Part shown: in pieces, positions 8,000 to 17,271 of the stretch | Layout of the letters: each line of letters opens with the position of its first letter | Position numbering within the stretch: position 1 is the first letter of the stretch | NCBI GenBank assembly: GCA_036121365.1 | Contig: JAZAFR010000026.1 | Coordinates: forward strand, 60,461-124,460 | Direction: 5' to 3' | DNA length: 64,000 nucleotides | From: UBA7916 sp036121365 | GTDB lineage: Bacteria > Pseudomonadota > Gammaproteobacteria > Comchoanobacterales > Comchoanobacteraceae | Translations under genes and position numbers: made by a program | The notes under the pieces: model-generated | What the model was told of the DNA's origin: nothing | Database searches by the model: none | The model's input: the letters and a program-made list of their open reading frames with translations, nothing else

Positions 8000-9471
8000 T
8001 GTTGAATGTGAATGTATTGTACCGTAGAAAATCATCGCTGTGGGGTGTGTTGTTGTGTGTGGGCATTGTCATATATCGACTCTCGGTTTTATATTTGGGT
8101 CATATGAATTTGCATTTTGATGAAGCTCAGTATTGGCTCTGGTCCCATCATCTGGATTGGGGATATTTTTCTAAGCCCCCCATGATTGCATGGGCAATTT
8201 ATGGGCAACGTTTTTTCTTTGGCGATTCTGAATTTGCTCTGAAAGTCCTTTCTCTCTGTGTCTATATCATCAGTAGCTGCATGATCTATTTGATATGTCG
8301 CATACGCTATGACAGAGCCATTTCTTTGGGCGCTGCACTGTTGTTTTTCACCATGCCTGCCGTATCTCTCTCGTCATTCATCATTTCTACAGATGTCTTT
8401 TTAATCCTGTTTTGGATCCTGGCATTATGGCAAGTGGTCAAAGCCCTAGAGTTTGATGATCGACATTGGCTATGGGCCGGTTTTTTCGCAGGCTGCGGAT
8501 TGCTAACCAAATACACCATGGTTCTCTTTTTGCCATCATTGTTTCTTTTTGCTGGTCTGGGAGGACGTTTGAATGCTTTTCTAAAAAACCGCTGTGTTCT
8601 GCTTGCCATGTTGATTGCTTTTTGTATGTTGCTTCCAAACCTTTTATGGAATGCTTCTCATGACATGGTCTCGTTTGGTCATTTATATGAAATTTCTCAA
8701 GTTGAAAAGAAACGTTTGCACTTTTCTGAACTGTTTGCTTTTTTAGGTGCCCAGTTTGGCGTGTTTGGATTGTTTTCTAGTGTGCTGTTGATACGCTATT
8801 GCCTGTGGGATTACAATCGTGCATTACAAGACCGCTATGGTCGTTTGTGGTTGTCTCTTTTTGTTGTGTTTTTAGGCGTTATCTGTATGCAGGCATTTTT
8901 GTCACGCGCCTTTGCCAATTGGGCCGCTCCGAGTTATGTGGCAGCATCAATTTGGTTGAGCGTTGTACTATGCCAGAGGCATAAATCTCATCTGCTCGCA
9001 CTGGCGATTGCCGTAAATCTGGTGACCATGGGTTTGATGTATCATTACGAAATGATTTATCAAGTCCTGGGTGTTGAACTGACAAAAAAAACCGATCCCA
9101 TGCGCATGATACGTCATTGGGATACACTGGGCCGCGAAGTTTCATTGGTGTCTCAATCTTATCCTGATCATATCATTCTGACTGAAAATCGTAAGATTTT
9201 GGGTGAGCTGATTTACTATGTTAAGCCTCGACCTTTCAATGCTCAGATATTCAATCCCTCGCATGCAGTTAAAAATTACTTTCAACACACACAAGATTTA
9301 AATCAATATAAGGACCGTCAGTTCTTGTGGGTGAGCCGTGAACAGTCAACGGTTGCATTAAAGCCATATTTTAACGTCATTGAAAAGGTTGATACCATTC
9401 TCATTCCAAGCTATCAACAAGAAGTAACGCCATATTATGTGTATCGTTTGAGTGAATTTAGCGGGTATTGA
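7999..9471 (+). CDS. ArnT/PMT-type membrane glycosyltransferase
   Basis: 490 residues with about ten or more membrane segments. The luminal motif D-E-A-Q-Y-W near residue 40 and G-Y-F-S-K-P-P just after are the signature of the GT39/GT83 group (PMT, ArnT, RgtA-D), which move a sugar from a polyprenyl-phosphate donor to lipid A or protein on the outer face of the inner membrane. Its ATG overlaps the epimerase stop (TAATG). Given the neighbours, a role like the Rhizobium RgtD/RgtA-C galacturonosyl transferases is the best guess; ArnT-like aminoarabinose transfer is less likely because no arn synthesis genes are here. Confidence 0.88.
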   Translation: MLNVNVLYRRKSSLWGVLLCVGIVIYRLSVLYLGHMNLHFDEAQYWLWSHHLDWGYFSKPPMIAWAIYGQRFFFGDSEFALKVLSLCVYIISSCMIYLICRIRYDRAISLGAALLFFTMPAVSLSSFIISTDVFLILFWILALWQVVKALEFDDRHWLWAGFFAGCGLLTKYTMVLFLPSLFLFAGLGGRLNAFLKNRCVLLAMLIAFCMLLPNLLWNASHDMVSFGHLYEISQVEKKRLHFSELFAFLGAQFGVFGLFSSVLLIRYCLWDYNRALQDRYGRLWLSLFVVFLGVICMQAFLSRAFANWAAPSYVAASIWLSVVLCQRHKSHLLALAIAVNLVTMGLMYHYEMIYQVLGVELTKKTDPMRMIRHWDTLGREVSLVSQSYPDHIILTENRKILGELIYYVKPRPFNAQIFNPSHAVKNYFQHTQDLNQYKDRQFLWVSREQSTVALKPYFNVIEKVDTILIPSYQQEVTPYYVYRLSEFSGY

Positions 9472-9472
9472 T

Positions 9473-10165
9473 ATGTTGAATGTGATTAATCGATTTGTGT
9501 TGTGTGTTGCCATCTCTGCAGTGTTGTTTTTTGTGCTGATGCCATATGTTGATCTGTCTGTCTCGTCTGTTTTTTATTCAGATCAATTCAAAGCGGACTT
9601 CTTCTTGTATGACTGGGTATATGATGCAGTTAGACCAATTACCTTTATGATGACCTTATTTCTTTTGGGCGAAATAATATTCTTTTTTGTCAGCGGTAAA
9701 AACTTACTGCTGCCGGTACAGTGTGCAGTGTTTTTTTTATTGTGTTGGTTGATTGGTCCTGGACTTATTGTCAATGTGGTGTTTAAAGATCATTATGGAC
9801 GACCTAGGCCGCACCAGATTGTTAACTTTGGTGGTGAGCATGCTTATGTCAAACCTTTCGAATTTTCTCGTGCTTGTCATAAAAATTGTTCTTTTGTCTC
9901 AGGACATGCCTCAGTGGGATTTGTTTTTATAGGACTTGCTTTTGTGTATAGAAGGCAACGTTATTGGATCGCTTTGGGATCGATTTTTGCTGGGAGTGTC
10001 ATTGGTTTTGTGCGCGTCGCTCAAGGTGGACATTTTCTAAGTGATATTGTATTTTCGTTTTTATTTACTTATCTTGGGGTATATCTATCTTATGCCTTAA
10101 TGCGATATCTGGGCCATCAAATGGTTATTAGTCGAGATGAATCTGGTGTTGACTGTTTAGAATGA
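9473..10165 (+). CDS. PAP2-family membrane phosphatase, LpxF-like candidate
   Basis: 230 residues with about six membrane segments. All three acid-phosphatase motifs are present: K-D-H-Y-G-R-P-R-P (motif 1), S-G-H within S-F-V-S-G-H-A-S (motif 2), and R-V-A-Q-G-G-H-F-L-S-D (motif 3). Active sites would face the periplasm. Family members remove phosphates from lipid A (LpxE/LpxF), undecaprenyl pyrophosphate or phosphatidylglycerol phosphate. The start is set at the ATG 1 nt after the preceding stop rather than at the upstream in-frame GTG (9452). Operon context favours lipid A 4'- or 1-phosphate removal. Confidence 0.87.
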   Translation: MLNVINRFVLCVAISAVLFFVLMPYVDLSVSSVFYSDQFKADFFLYDWVYDAVRPITFMMTLFLLGEIIFFFVSGKNLLLPVQCAVFFLLCWLIGPGLIVNVVFKDHYGRPRPHQIVNFGGEHAYVKPFEFSRACHKNCSFVSGHASVGFVFIGLAFVYRRQRYWIALGSIFAGSVIGFVRVAQGGHFLSDIVFSFLFTYLGVYLSYALMRYLGHQMVISRDESGVDCLE

Positions 10166-10250
10166 GTGGATGTTTTTATTGAGTCTTTTGCATGTTTTTT
10201 TAAACTGTGCGATAATTTGTTTTGATTGAATGAATAGGAAGGTGGATTTG

Positions 10251-11210
10251 ATGCAGTTGTCTGTGGTGATACCAGTTTATAATGAAGAGGATAATATTAA
10301 GCCGTTAGTAGCCTCTGTTCGAAAGGCATTGTCAGGTAAAATTGATTATGAATTGATCTTAGTGGATGATGGGTCTGAAGATGAAACAGTGAAACGTGCC
10401 AAATCATTATTGCATCCCAACGATCACTGTTTGGAGTTCAATAGAAATTATGGCCAATCCGCAGCAATGGCAGCGGGCATTGAACGTGCCTCTGGCAACT
10501 TGGTTGTGACCTTGGATGGTGATTTACAAAATAGCCCCGAAGACATAATGGACATGATTAAAACAATGGATTCCAAAGGTTGCGATGTGGTTGCAGGATG
10601 GAGAAAAGGACGCAAAGATGGTATGATTTTTAGAAAAATTCCCAGTATGTGCGCCAATTTTTTGATACGATTTTTAACCGGCGTTTCGTTAAAAGATTAT
10701 GGCTGTACGCTCAAAGTATTTAAGCGTGATGTGGCCAAAAATTTAGGTCTCTACGGTGAACTACATCGATTTATTCCTGTCTTAGCATGCATGTATGGTG
10801 CCACAATTTATGAAATGCCTGTGTCTCATTATCCTCGTATTCACGGTGTTTCTAAATATGGGATTGGTCGAACCATTCGTGTTTTGTGCGATTTGATGTT
10901 GATGGTGTTTTTCCAAAAGTATGCAACAAGGCCCATACACTTGTTTGGCAGTATTGGTGTTTTTTTGTTGGTTTTAGGTTGCGGTCTTGAATTTTACTTA
11001 TTTGCTTTAAAGATGTTTGGGCACTCCATTTCAGGTCGTCCGATGCTCGTCTTGGGTGCACTGGGCATCATCTCTGGTATTCAGCTGATCACAACTGGGT
11101 TCATTGCCGAGATCATGATGCGGACCTATTATGAGTCACAAGGCAAAAAGCCATATCGATTAAAACCACGTTCACTTTCTGGCTCGTCTGTAAAAACAAA
11201 GACCTCTTGA
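10251..11210 (+). CDS. Polyprenyl-phosphate glycosyltransferase, ArnC/RgtE/DPM1-like (GT2)
   Basis: 319 residues. An N-terminal GT-A domain begins V-V-I-P-V-Y-N-E-E and has the metal-binding T-L-D-G-D-L-Q; two C-terminal membrane helices (about 230-300) anchor it to the inner membrane. Such enzymes make polyprenyl-phosphate-linked sugars on the cytoplasmic face. The start is placed at 10251, where AGGAAGG sits 8 nt upstream, rather than at the ATG at 10230. With the epimerase it could make polyprenyl-phosphate-galacturonate (as RgtE does), the donor for the ArnT-like enzyme two genes upstream. Confidence 0.9.
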   Translation: MQLSVVIPVYNEEDNIKPLVASVRKALSGKIDYELILVDDGSEDETVKRAKSLLHPNDHCLEFNRNYGQSAAMAAGIERASGNLVVTLDGDLQNSPEDIMDMIKTMDSKGCDVVAGWRKGRKDGMIFRKIPSMCANFLIRFLTGVSLKDYGCTLKVFKRDVAKNLGLYGELHRFIPVLACMYGATIYEMPVSHYPRIHGVSKYGIGRTIRVLCDLMLMVFFQKYATRPIHLFGSIGVFLLVLGCGLEFYLFALKMFGHSISGRPMLVLGALGIISGIQLITTGFIAEIMMRTYYESQGKKPYRLKPRSLSGSSVKTKTS

Positions 11211-11219
11211 GGATAGGTT

Positions 11220-12104
11220 GTGATTAATCCAACTCTTTTTCGTTTTTTGTCATTCTTTTGTAAGATTGGATTGAGTCTTTTGGCCATCTATCTGGTGTAT
11301 ATTAAAATCGATTGGAATGCTTTTTTCTTGCTGTGGCGTCAGCTCAACTTGTTTATTTTGCTCTGGGTTTTCATTTTATATAACATTAGTCAAGTGCTTT
11401 CGGCCCTGCGAATGCGTTGTTATTTGGCTTTGATTGATATTGATTTGGATAGAATTTCATCCATCTACCTGTGCTATTTGGGTATGTTTTATAATCTATT
11501 TTTACCAGGCGGGATTGGGGGAGATGGTTATAAAGTTTATTTTTTAAAACGTTTTTATTCACAAAAAACAATGCTTATAGTCAAAGCACTCGTAGGAGAT
11601 AGGCTCAATGGTTTTTCAGGTCTTTTGGTGATTGCTTTTGCTTGTTTTTGTTTCAATGGACTTTTTGAGATAGCGTCATATCAATATGTCTTATTGTTGT
11701 TGTGCATGCTGGTTGGCATTTTAGGCTATGCTTTGCTACAGCACTGGCTGTTTGTATTTGAGCTGAAGTCTTTTTTGTTTAGTTTGTGTCTGTCCATTAC
11801 AGTACAAGCATTACAAGGTTTGGTTGCAGTGATTCTGGTTAGATCTCTGGGAGATTTGAATCATTCTTTTATTTATGTGTTTATATTTTTGTTTTCTTCT
11901 ATTGTTTCGCAGTTGCCCCTGAGTATGGGAGGGTTGGGAACGCGTGAAGTGACTATGGTTTATTGTTTGAATTATTTAGGCATTGACCCCAATGCAGGTC
12001 TTGCAATGGCATTGATATTTTTTATGTGTCAGACATTGTCTAATTGTCTGGGTCTATTCTGTTATCACTTTAAATTAGAACCAAAGCCTGTTTTAGGCAA
12101 TTGA
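11220..12104 (+). CDS. YbhN/UPF0104-type integral membrane protein (possible sugar-lipid flippase)
   Basis: 294 residues with eight or so membrane segments and family features F-L-P-G-G-I-G-G-D and S-M-G-G-L-G-T-R-E. The fold is that of the lysylphosphatidylglycerol synthase membrane domain. Members often sit beside polyprenyl-phosphate glycosyltransferases and are suspected to move the lipid-linked sugar across the membrane; that function is not proven. GTG start with GAGG upstream, 9 nt after the preceding stop. Last gene of the operon. Confidence 0.82.
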   Translation: MINPTLFRFLSFFCKIGLSLLAIYLVYIKIDWNAFFLLWRQLNLFILLWVFILYNISQVLSALRMRCYLALIDIDLDRISSIYLCYLGMFYNLFLPGGIGGDGYKVYFLKRFYSQKTMLIVKALVGDRLNGFSGLLVIAFACFCFNGLFEIASYQYVLLLLCMLVGILGYALLQHWLFVFELKSFLFSLCLSITVQALQGLVAVILVRSLGDLNHSFIYVFIFLFSSIVSQLPLSMGGLGTREVTMVYCLNYLGIDPNAGLAMALIFFMCQTLSNCLGLFCYHFKLEPKPVLGN

Positions 12105-12172
12105 TACTTTGAGAGTGTTTTGAATTGCTCTGTTCGCTATCTTATTTCTAATTGATTTTATATGATGTTTTA

Positions 12173-12202
12173 TTGACTCTATGCGCTTGGTTAGGGTATA
12201 CT
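12173..12202 (+). promoter_or_regulatory. Near-consensus sigma-70 promoter
   Basis: TTGACT (12173-12178), 18-nt spacer, TATACT (12197-12202). It would start transcription near 12209, about 35 nt before the ATG at 12244. Confidence 0.65.
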
Positions 12203-12243
12203 TTCTAAATAACTTATCGTGGAATTAAAATTACTCTATAGTC

Positions 12244-13467
12244 ATGTGTATTATTGTTCGTTATAAAACAGAGCTGTATGATATATATCTATCTGGGAAT
12301 CCTAGCTTTTCAGAATTGCTTAGTAGTTCAAGTCAGCTTGATCTTGAGCATGCTCAACAAATAGTGACTAAAGTTGTTGAGTACATGACAGTATGCAATA
12401 AATACAAAGAATTTTTTGGTTCTTTTGAAGATTCAATTTGTGCTACTATCAAAGAAACTACTAGATATACTCAACAAGAAGAAAAACTGTTAATGGAATC
12501 GATACAAAAAAAAATTGACAAAATTTCGAGAGCCATATTTTTTTATTTAGACTCCCCGAATTGTACTCCAGATAAAGACACATATAATGTTCTTTTTGAA
12601 CTCATTCAGCATTCTCTGGCCAATCACAAGAAATATTTTCAAGGTCTTGACCATTACAATACTGTACTTAATGCACAAATTTTTCAAAAAACTGAATCGA
12701 TGTTTTTTCTAATGTTAAGAGCTGTAAAACTTTATATGAATACATTGGATTTACCACTAGACATTGACATGAATGCATTGATTCGTGATTTTTCCAGTTT
12801 GTCTTTGAGGCCTGAACATATCACTTGTATTCGGGAGTTTGTTAAGAACGCTCAAGAAAAAATTGATGGTGAAGTAAGTGGTAAAAAAGTATTATTCAAA
12901 TTAATGATAGAGTGCTTAATTCTTTTAGATATGAACATTTCAGCAAAAATGCTCCTGGATAGTTATCCTTATCCTAACAAAGAAAATAACTTACAGTATA
13001 TTTATTGCGATATAATGTGTGGTATAGATGAGTTTGACGATTGTTGTATTGCTCCAAACTTTTGTTTTTTTCCTATCCCTCAGGTCTCACAATCTGAATC
13101 TCGTCTTACTCAAATAAAGTCTCAAATTGATAGATTATTGAGTAAGCGTAGCGGTCTTCCCGTTAGGGAACAAAAAGAATTAGACCATAAATTAGTACTT
13201 TTGTCTGCCAGAGAGTTAAAGTTGAAGGCCCTTCCTACAAAGGAAGATGTTATCAAGTTTTGTCATGATGTTTCTGAAAAATTACATGTAGATCAGTTGT
13301 TTCCAGTCGATAGGTATTTGTTTTCAAAGGAAGTAAGCTGTCATACGTTAAAAAGTATTTGTCTCAATGCTGTACCTGTTCCAGACGAAACCATACAGAA
13401 CGCGATACAAAAATTAGATTTATTAACGGATGATATCTCTGCTTCCCACTGTTGGTCATTTGCCTAA
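12244..13467 (+). CDS. Cysteine-rich orphan protein
   Basis: 407 residues, not recognised. No signal peptide or clear membrane segment; mostly helical by composition, with about fifteen cysteines spread through the length, including a C-C pair near residue 265. No catalytic motif found. It stands alone behind its own strong promoter and differs from the envelope operon upstream, which suggests an independently acquired accessory gene, possibly an effector. No clear Shine-Dalgarno before the ATG. Confidence 0.7.
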   Translation: MCIIVRYKTELYDIYLSGNPSFSELLSSSSQLDLEHAQQIVTKVVEYMTVCNKYKEFFGSFEDSICATIKETTRYTQQEEKLLMESIQKKIDKISRAIFFYLDSPNCTPDKDTYNVLFELIQHSLANHKKYFQGLDHYNTVLNAQIFQKTESMFFLMLRAVKLYMNTLDLPLDIDMNALIRDFSSLSLRPEHITCIREFVKNAQEKIDGEVSGKKVLFKLMIECLILLDMNISAKMLLDSYPYPNKENNLQYIYCDIMCGIDEFDDCCIAPNFCFFPIPQVSQSESRLTQIKSQIDRLLSKRSGLPVREQKELDHKLVLLSARELKLKALPTKEDVIKFCHDVSEKLHVDQLFPVDRYLFSKEVSCHTLKSICLNAVPVPDETIQNAIQKLDLLTDDISASHCWSFA

Positions 13468-13565
13468 AATGTGGCACAGAGTAGATTTGTGTGTAAGCAA
13501 TTTTTCAGTCAATAGATGCACTTTTTAGGGTATTTAATGTCAGTTTAGCGAGGACGGTTTGTGTG

Positions 13566-14426
13566 TTATTTGCTTTTTTGTGATCCTGTCGATTCTTCTT
13601 GGACTGTTTTCTGCATGATAGAAATTAACTGCTTTTCTGCAAAAAAAGGCAGTTCGTGATCAGCTTTGTCTATCTCTATATATTGTGCCCACTGATTGCT
13701 GTTATTTGCCAATTGTCTACCCATAGAAACTGGGACAACTTTATCTTCATTGCCATGAAGGATCAATACTCTACACTCAGGTGCATTTTTTTGTAATTTC
13801 TTTAATCCAGCTTCGGAATTGTACGTATCAAATAGAAATGGTTTGAGTAAAAGTGCCCAAAAATACCCAATGACTCTTTTTGACATGTGGTGCATGGATG
13901 TGAACGGACTTAGCAAAATCAGCGCCTTGGGATGTAGTTTATTTGCCAGATCGATGCCAACAGCACTGCCCAATGAATGTCCCATAATGAAAATGTTTGG
14001 CTCTATTGGTTGTGTCTTTAGCCATGATTGATAGGCGTAAAGAGCACCCTTGTAATTATTTTTTTGCGACGGAGTTCCTGCGTTTTGCCCATATCCCGGG
14101 TAGTCTATCAATAAGTAGCCAGTGTCTTTATCAGGTATCTGTTTTATTAGGCTAACCCAGTGTAAAGACAAAGCCGCATTGCCACTTAAAATAATCCAAA
14201 CGTTTTTTGGAGTAGGGGACTTCCCATAAAAATAAGCTATCTGTTTTTTTCCATTGACTTGATATTCAATGGTGGTTGTTTTTTGTATGAGAACTTTACC
14301 AAAATTGTCGTATTGGCGCGGAAAGTAGATGTATTTTCTCTGGGTGACTACCAAACAAGCACTCACTAAAATAAAAACAGTGACGAGAGATTTTAGGGTA
14401 TCGATTATGGAACTCATTTTTGACAC
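13566..14426 (-). CDS. Membrane-anchored alpha/beta hydrolase (YfhR/BEM46-like)
   Basis: 286 residues. One N-terminal membrane anchor (about 12-28) is followed by an alpha/beta-hydrolase domain with the nucleophile elbow G-H-S-L-G-S (around residue 150), an acid candidate in H-G-N-E-D-K-V-V-P and the catalytic His in K-A-D-H-E-L-P. An oxyanion-side motif I-I-L-S-G-N-A is also visible. Probably an esterase or lipase-like enzyme with its domain outside the inner membrane; substrate unknown. GTG start chosen because AAAGG lies 7 nt upstream; an ATG three codons further in is the alternative. Confidence 0.85.
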   Translation of the reverse strand: MSKMSSIIDTLKSLVTVFILVSACLVVTQRKYIYFPRQYDNFGKVLIQKTTTIEYQVNGKKQIAYFYGKSPTPKNVWIILSGNAALSLHWVSLIKQIPDKDTGYLLIDYPGYGQNAGTPSQKNNYKGALYAYQSWLKTQPIEPNIFIMGHSLGSAVGIDLANKLHPKALILLSPFTSMHHMSKRVIGYFWALLLKPFLFDTYNSEAGLKKLQKNAPECRVLILHGNEDKVVPVSMGRQLANNSNQWAQYIEIDKADHELPFFAEKQLISIMQKTVQEESTGSQKSK

Positions 14427-14455
14427 AAGTTAACCTTTATAAACAGAGTATACCT

Positions 14456-14484
14456 ATTATAAGTGTATTTTCTCAGCTCTTCAA
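14456..14484 (-). promoter_or_regulatory. Sigma-70 promoter of the alpha/beta hydrolase gene
   Basis: Minus strand TTGAAG (14479-14484), 17-nt spacer, TATAAT (14456-14461), about 30 nt before the GTG start. Confidence 0.6.
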
Positions 14485-14492
14485 TGTCGATT

Positions 14493-15440
14493 TTATTGGG
14501 AGGCTATGAATTTTTGTGAACAAGCCGTTCTTTCTTCATTTTGATGTAGATAATATAAGGATATGATGGCCAAAATGATACCAATACTGTGGCCATAACC
14601 CGGTATCTCATAAAAATAAAGGTAGCCAAACACTGTGATAATGCCATATTTTAAAAAACCAAAAGGTAGAAGAAATGTTAATTCTGCCATAGAAATTGCT
14701 TGGTGTAGTGCGAATGTTGCAATGGCTCCGTTGACTGCCATATGTCCAAGAAGCAGATACTGTTTGCCTGATGCGATTTCTAGATGTGATAGCTCAAACG
14801 GCAACAGGACGATAGGGATGGCGATGAATAAAATCAATGTTAAATTGATGTTGCTTTCTTTTAGCATTGTGAGCTTTTTGGTGACAATGGTATTGGCTTG
14901 AAAGCACAGTAGGGCAATGCTCGGTTTGAGGCATTCAAACAGAGTAAGGGTGTTTTGAGCATGACTTTTCTGTGATTGAACTAAAATTAAATATGTACAC
15001 ACACTCAATAGCAGGGCCTTTATTTTATGTGCAGATAGTTTCTCTTTAAAACATAACAATGCAAATGCCACAGTGATGAAAGGGCTCAATAAATTAAATC
15101 CCAATGCATAAAATAACGGCATTTTCTTGAATGATTGATTCAGTAGTAAAATTGCCACTGTGCATAACATGATTCTGATTATATGATAATGAGGCGCAAT
15201 TATTTTTTGATGCGATCGCATTGCTTTGGATAGATAAAATGGTAATAGCAAGCATGCTGTGATGAAATACTGATAAAAAATGATACTGTGTGTCGACATT
15301 ACAATAGGGCCTTGTGTGCTCAATTGTTTACTGAGTGCATCATTCCACGCATAAAAAATAAAACTTATGATTTTCAATATGGTTGCAATTGTTTTCTTGT
15401 TTTTTATAATGTGATTAAACTCTGTTGAAATGCTCGGCAT
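14493..15440 (-). CDS. EamA/DMT-superfamily membrane transporter
   Basis: 315 residues with about ten membrane segments in two halves, as in the drug/metabolite transporter superfamily. The first half carries F-Y-A-W-N-D-A-L-S-K near residue 30 and a conserved-looking N-L-L-S-P. Such proteins export or exchange small metabolites; related transporters in obligate intracellular bacteria import nucleotides or S-adenosylmethionine, but the substrate cannot be read here. It starts 3 nt after the MacB-like permease stop, with GGAG 8 nt before the ATG, so it is the last gene of the efflux operon. Confidence 0.82.
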   Translation of the reverse strand: MPSISTEFNHIIKNKKTIATILKIISFIFYAWNDALSKQLSTQGPIVMSTHSIIFYQYFITACLLLPFYLSKAMRSHQKIIAPHYHIIRIMLCTVAILLLNQSFKKMPLFYALGFNLLSPFITVAFALLCFKEKLSAHKIKALLLSVCTYLILVQSQKSHAQNTLTLFECLKPSIALLCFQANTIVTKKLTMLKESNINLTLILFIAIPIVLLPFELSHLEIASGKQYLLLGHMAVNGAIATFALHQAISMAELTFLLPFGFLKYGIITVFGYLYFYEIPGYGHSIGIILAIISLYYLHQNEERTACSQKFIASQ

Positions 15441-15443
15441 CGA

Positions 15444-16613
15444 CTAAACTCCATGCATGACTTTGATGGGATTGATGGTGTTGATTTTACGCAATGGTAA
15501 ATAACAGGCTGCAATATTGATAAGGTTGATGGTAACCACACTGATTAATCCTGGCTCATATCTCCATTGATAATCCCATTCTAAATATCGTATTAATCCA
15601 AAGTTTAAATACTCTCCAATTCCAATTCCAATGATGCTGCTCACTAAGGATAAGACAAGGGTCTCTGAGAGCAATAACAATTTGATTTGTAATGGTGTTG
15701 CCCCAATGGATAGTCTAATTCCAATTTCCTCTTGTCGTTCATTGATGATTGCATGCATGCCATTGATGATGTTTACAATGGCAATAATGGTGCTCATACT
15801 GCCTATGGCAATGAGTATGAACTTTATTTTTTTGATATGTTCTTCTAGAGTTTGTGCTGTCTTTGACATGTCTATTATCTGATGAGACACTTTTGGTAAT
15901 TTATTCTGCATGATTTTTTCAATTTTTTTCGTGATCTGTTCGTTTTCATTGGGTTTAATTTGTATGGTGACTTCGTCAATGCTGATATTGTTTTCCATGT
16001 TATGATTGAAATGTGTTAGAATAGAATGGTTGATGTTGTCCTTACCAAAGAAATATTGATTGTCTTGTTCCTCTAAAATTCCGAGTATATTGTACTTTTT
16101 CCCATTAATGAATATGTCTGTGATATTAGTTGTATGCGCTTTGATCTTTTCAGCAACGGAATGGCCAATGACCGCAAAATTATTGTCTGGAAACTCGAGC
16201 TCATGAAAGAATCTACCTGATTTTGTTTTTAGATTATATGTTTTTGCCAAACGCCAATCACATATAATGTGTTCAAAATATTCACTTTTTCTTTTTTCCT
16301 TGTCTAGATGTATAGATGTATAACCCCTTTTTGCACTTGATATCTGATACTGTTTGAAATTCGGTAGTATGACTTTTAAGAATTGAGATTGGCTAATGCT
16401 TTGGCTTCCTTTATAGTGTGATTGAAACTCCATGATGACTTTTGTGTTATTACGAATGGTGTTGATTTCTTCTTGTACTGTTGCTGTTGCCATATGATAA
16501 AAAGCGATTAGACAAGTGATCATGCAAGTTGCACATATTGTTGCACTTGCAGTGAGAGCTGATCTGGTTTTTTGTGCCAATAGCCCCTTGATGATCGATT
16601 TATAAGGTTGCAT
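15444..16613 (-). CDS. MacB/FtsX-type ABC transporter permease
   Basis: 389 residues. One N-terminal membrane segment (about 20-42), a periplasmic MacB-PCD-like domain, then three C-terminal segments with the FtsX-domain signature E-E-I-G-I-R-L-S-I-G-A-T. This is the stand-alone membrane half of a MacB-like transporter; the ATPase is encoded separately by the gene upstream, which it overlaps by 14 nt. Together with the adaptor and TolC-like protein it would form a tripartite machine exporting a peptide, lipid or drug. Confidence 0.9.
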   Translation of the reverse strand: MQPYKSIIKGLLAQKTRSALTASATICATCMITCLIAFYHMATATVQEEINTIRNNTKVIMEFQSHYKGSQSISQSQFLKVILPNFKQYQISSAKRGYTSIHLDKEKRKSEYFEHIICDWRLAKTYNLKTKSGRFFHELEFPDNNFAVIGHSVAEKIKAHTTNITDIFINGKKYNILGILEEQDNQYFFGKDNINHSILTHFNHNMENNISIDEVTIQIKPNENEQITKKIEKIMQNKLPKVSHQIIDMSKTAQTLEEHIKKIKFILIAIGSMSTIIAIVNIINGMHAIINERQEEIGIRLSIGATPLQIKLLLLSETLVLSLVSSIIGIGIGEYLNFGLIRYLEWDYQWRYEPGLISVVTINLINIAACYLPLRKINTINPIKVMHGV

Positions 16614-17271
16614 TCTGTATCTCGTTTGTGTGGAATAATGACTCTATGGCCATTTGTTTATTGCATATTTTCGCCATTTCTTGATCATGGGTCACCAGTA
16701 TGATGGTGGTTTGTGTAGTATGGTTTATGTTTTTAAGTAAAGACATCACTTGATGACTACTTTTTTTGTCTAGTGCTCCCGTGGGCTCATCTGCAATGAT
16801 GATTTTAGGTTGTGCAGCAATGGCTCGTGCAATGCTAGATTTTTGTTGTTGTCCACCTGACAATTGGTTGGGTAATTGATGTTGATGCTGCAATAGGCCT
16901 AACGCTTCTAGTGTTTCTACTGCAATTTTGCGAGTGTCCTTCATGCCCTTATAGTGTAATGCCAGTTCAACGTTTTCTAATATGGTGAGATGTTTGATTA
17001 ACCAATATTGTTGGAATACATAGCCAAATATTTCTTTGCGAATTTTAGATTTATGTTCCGTTGACAATGAAGTGATGTCTTGGCCATTCAGATGATATGT
17101 CCCAGAGCTTGGCTCATCTAGACATCCTATGATGTTCAATAAAGTTGACTTGCCAATTCCAGATTGTCCTGTTATTGCAATCATGTCTCCTTGTTGTACG
17201 GTTAATGAGCATTCTTGAAGTATATTGATGGTTTTATTTTCTTTCTGAACTTGTTTATTTATTTTGTTCAT
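16600..17271 (-). CDS. ABC transporter ATP-binding protein (MacB/LolD type)
   Basis: 223 residues. Walker A G-Q-S-G-I-G-K-S-T, signature L-S-G-G-Q-Q-Q-K-S, Walker B I-I-I-A-D-E-P and the H-loop V-T-H-D are all present. The longest open frame begins at a TTG (17349) deep inside the upstream gene; I use the ATG at 17271, which overlaps the adaptor gene by only 17 nt and gives the usual family length. It energises the FtsX-type permease encoded just downstream. Confidence 0.9.
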   Translation of the reverse strand: MNKINKQVQKENKTINILQECSLTVQQGDMIAITGQSGIGKSTLLNIIGCLDEPSSGTYHLNGQDITSLSTEHKSKIRKEIFGYVFQQYWLIKHLTILENVELALHYKGMKDTRKIAVETLEALGLLQHQHQLPNQLSGGQQQKSSIARAIAAQPKIIIADEPTGALDKKSSHQVMSLLKNINHTTQTTIILVTHDQEMAKICNKQMAIESLFHTNEIQNATL

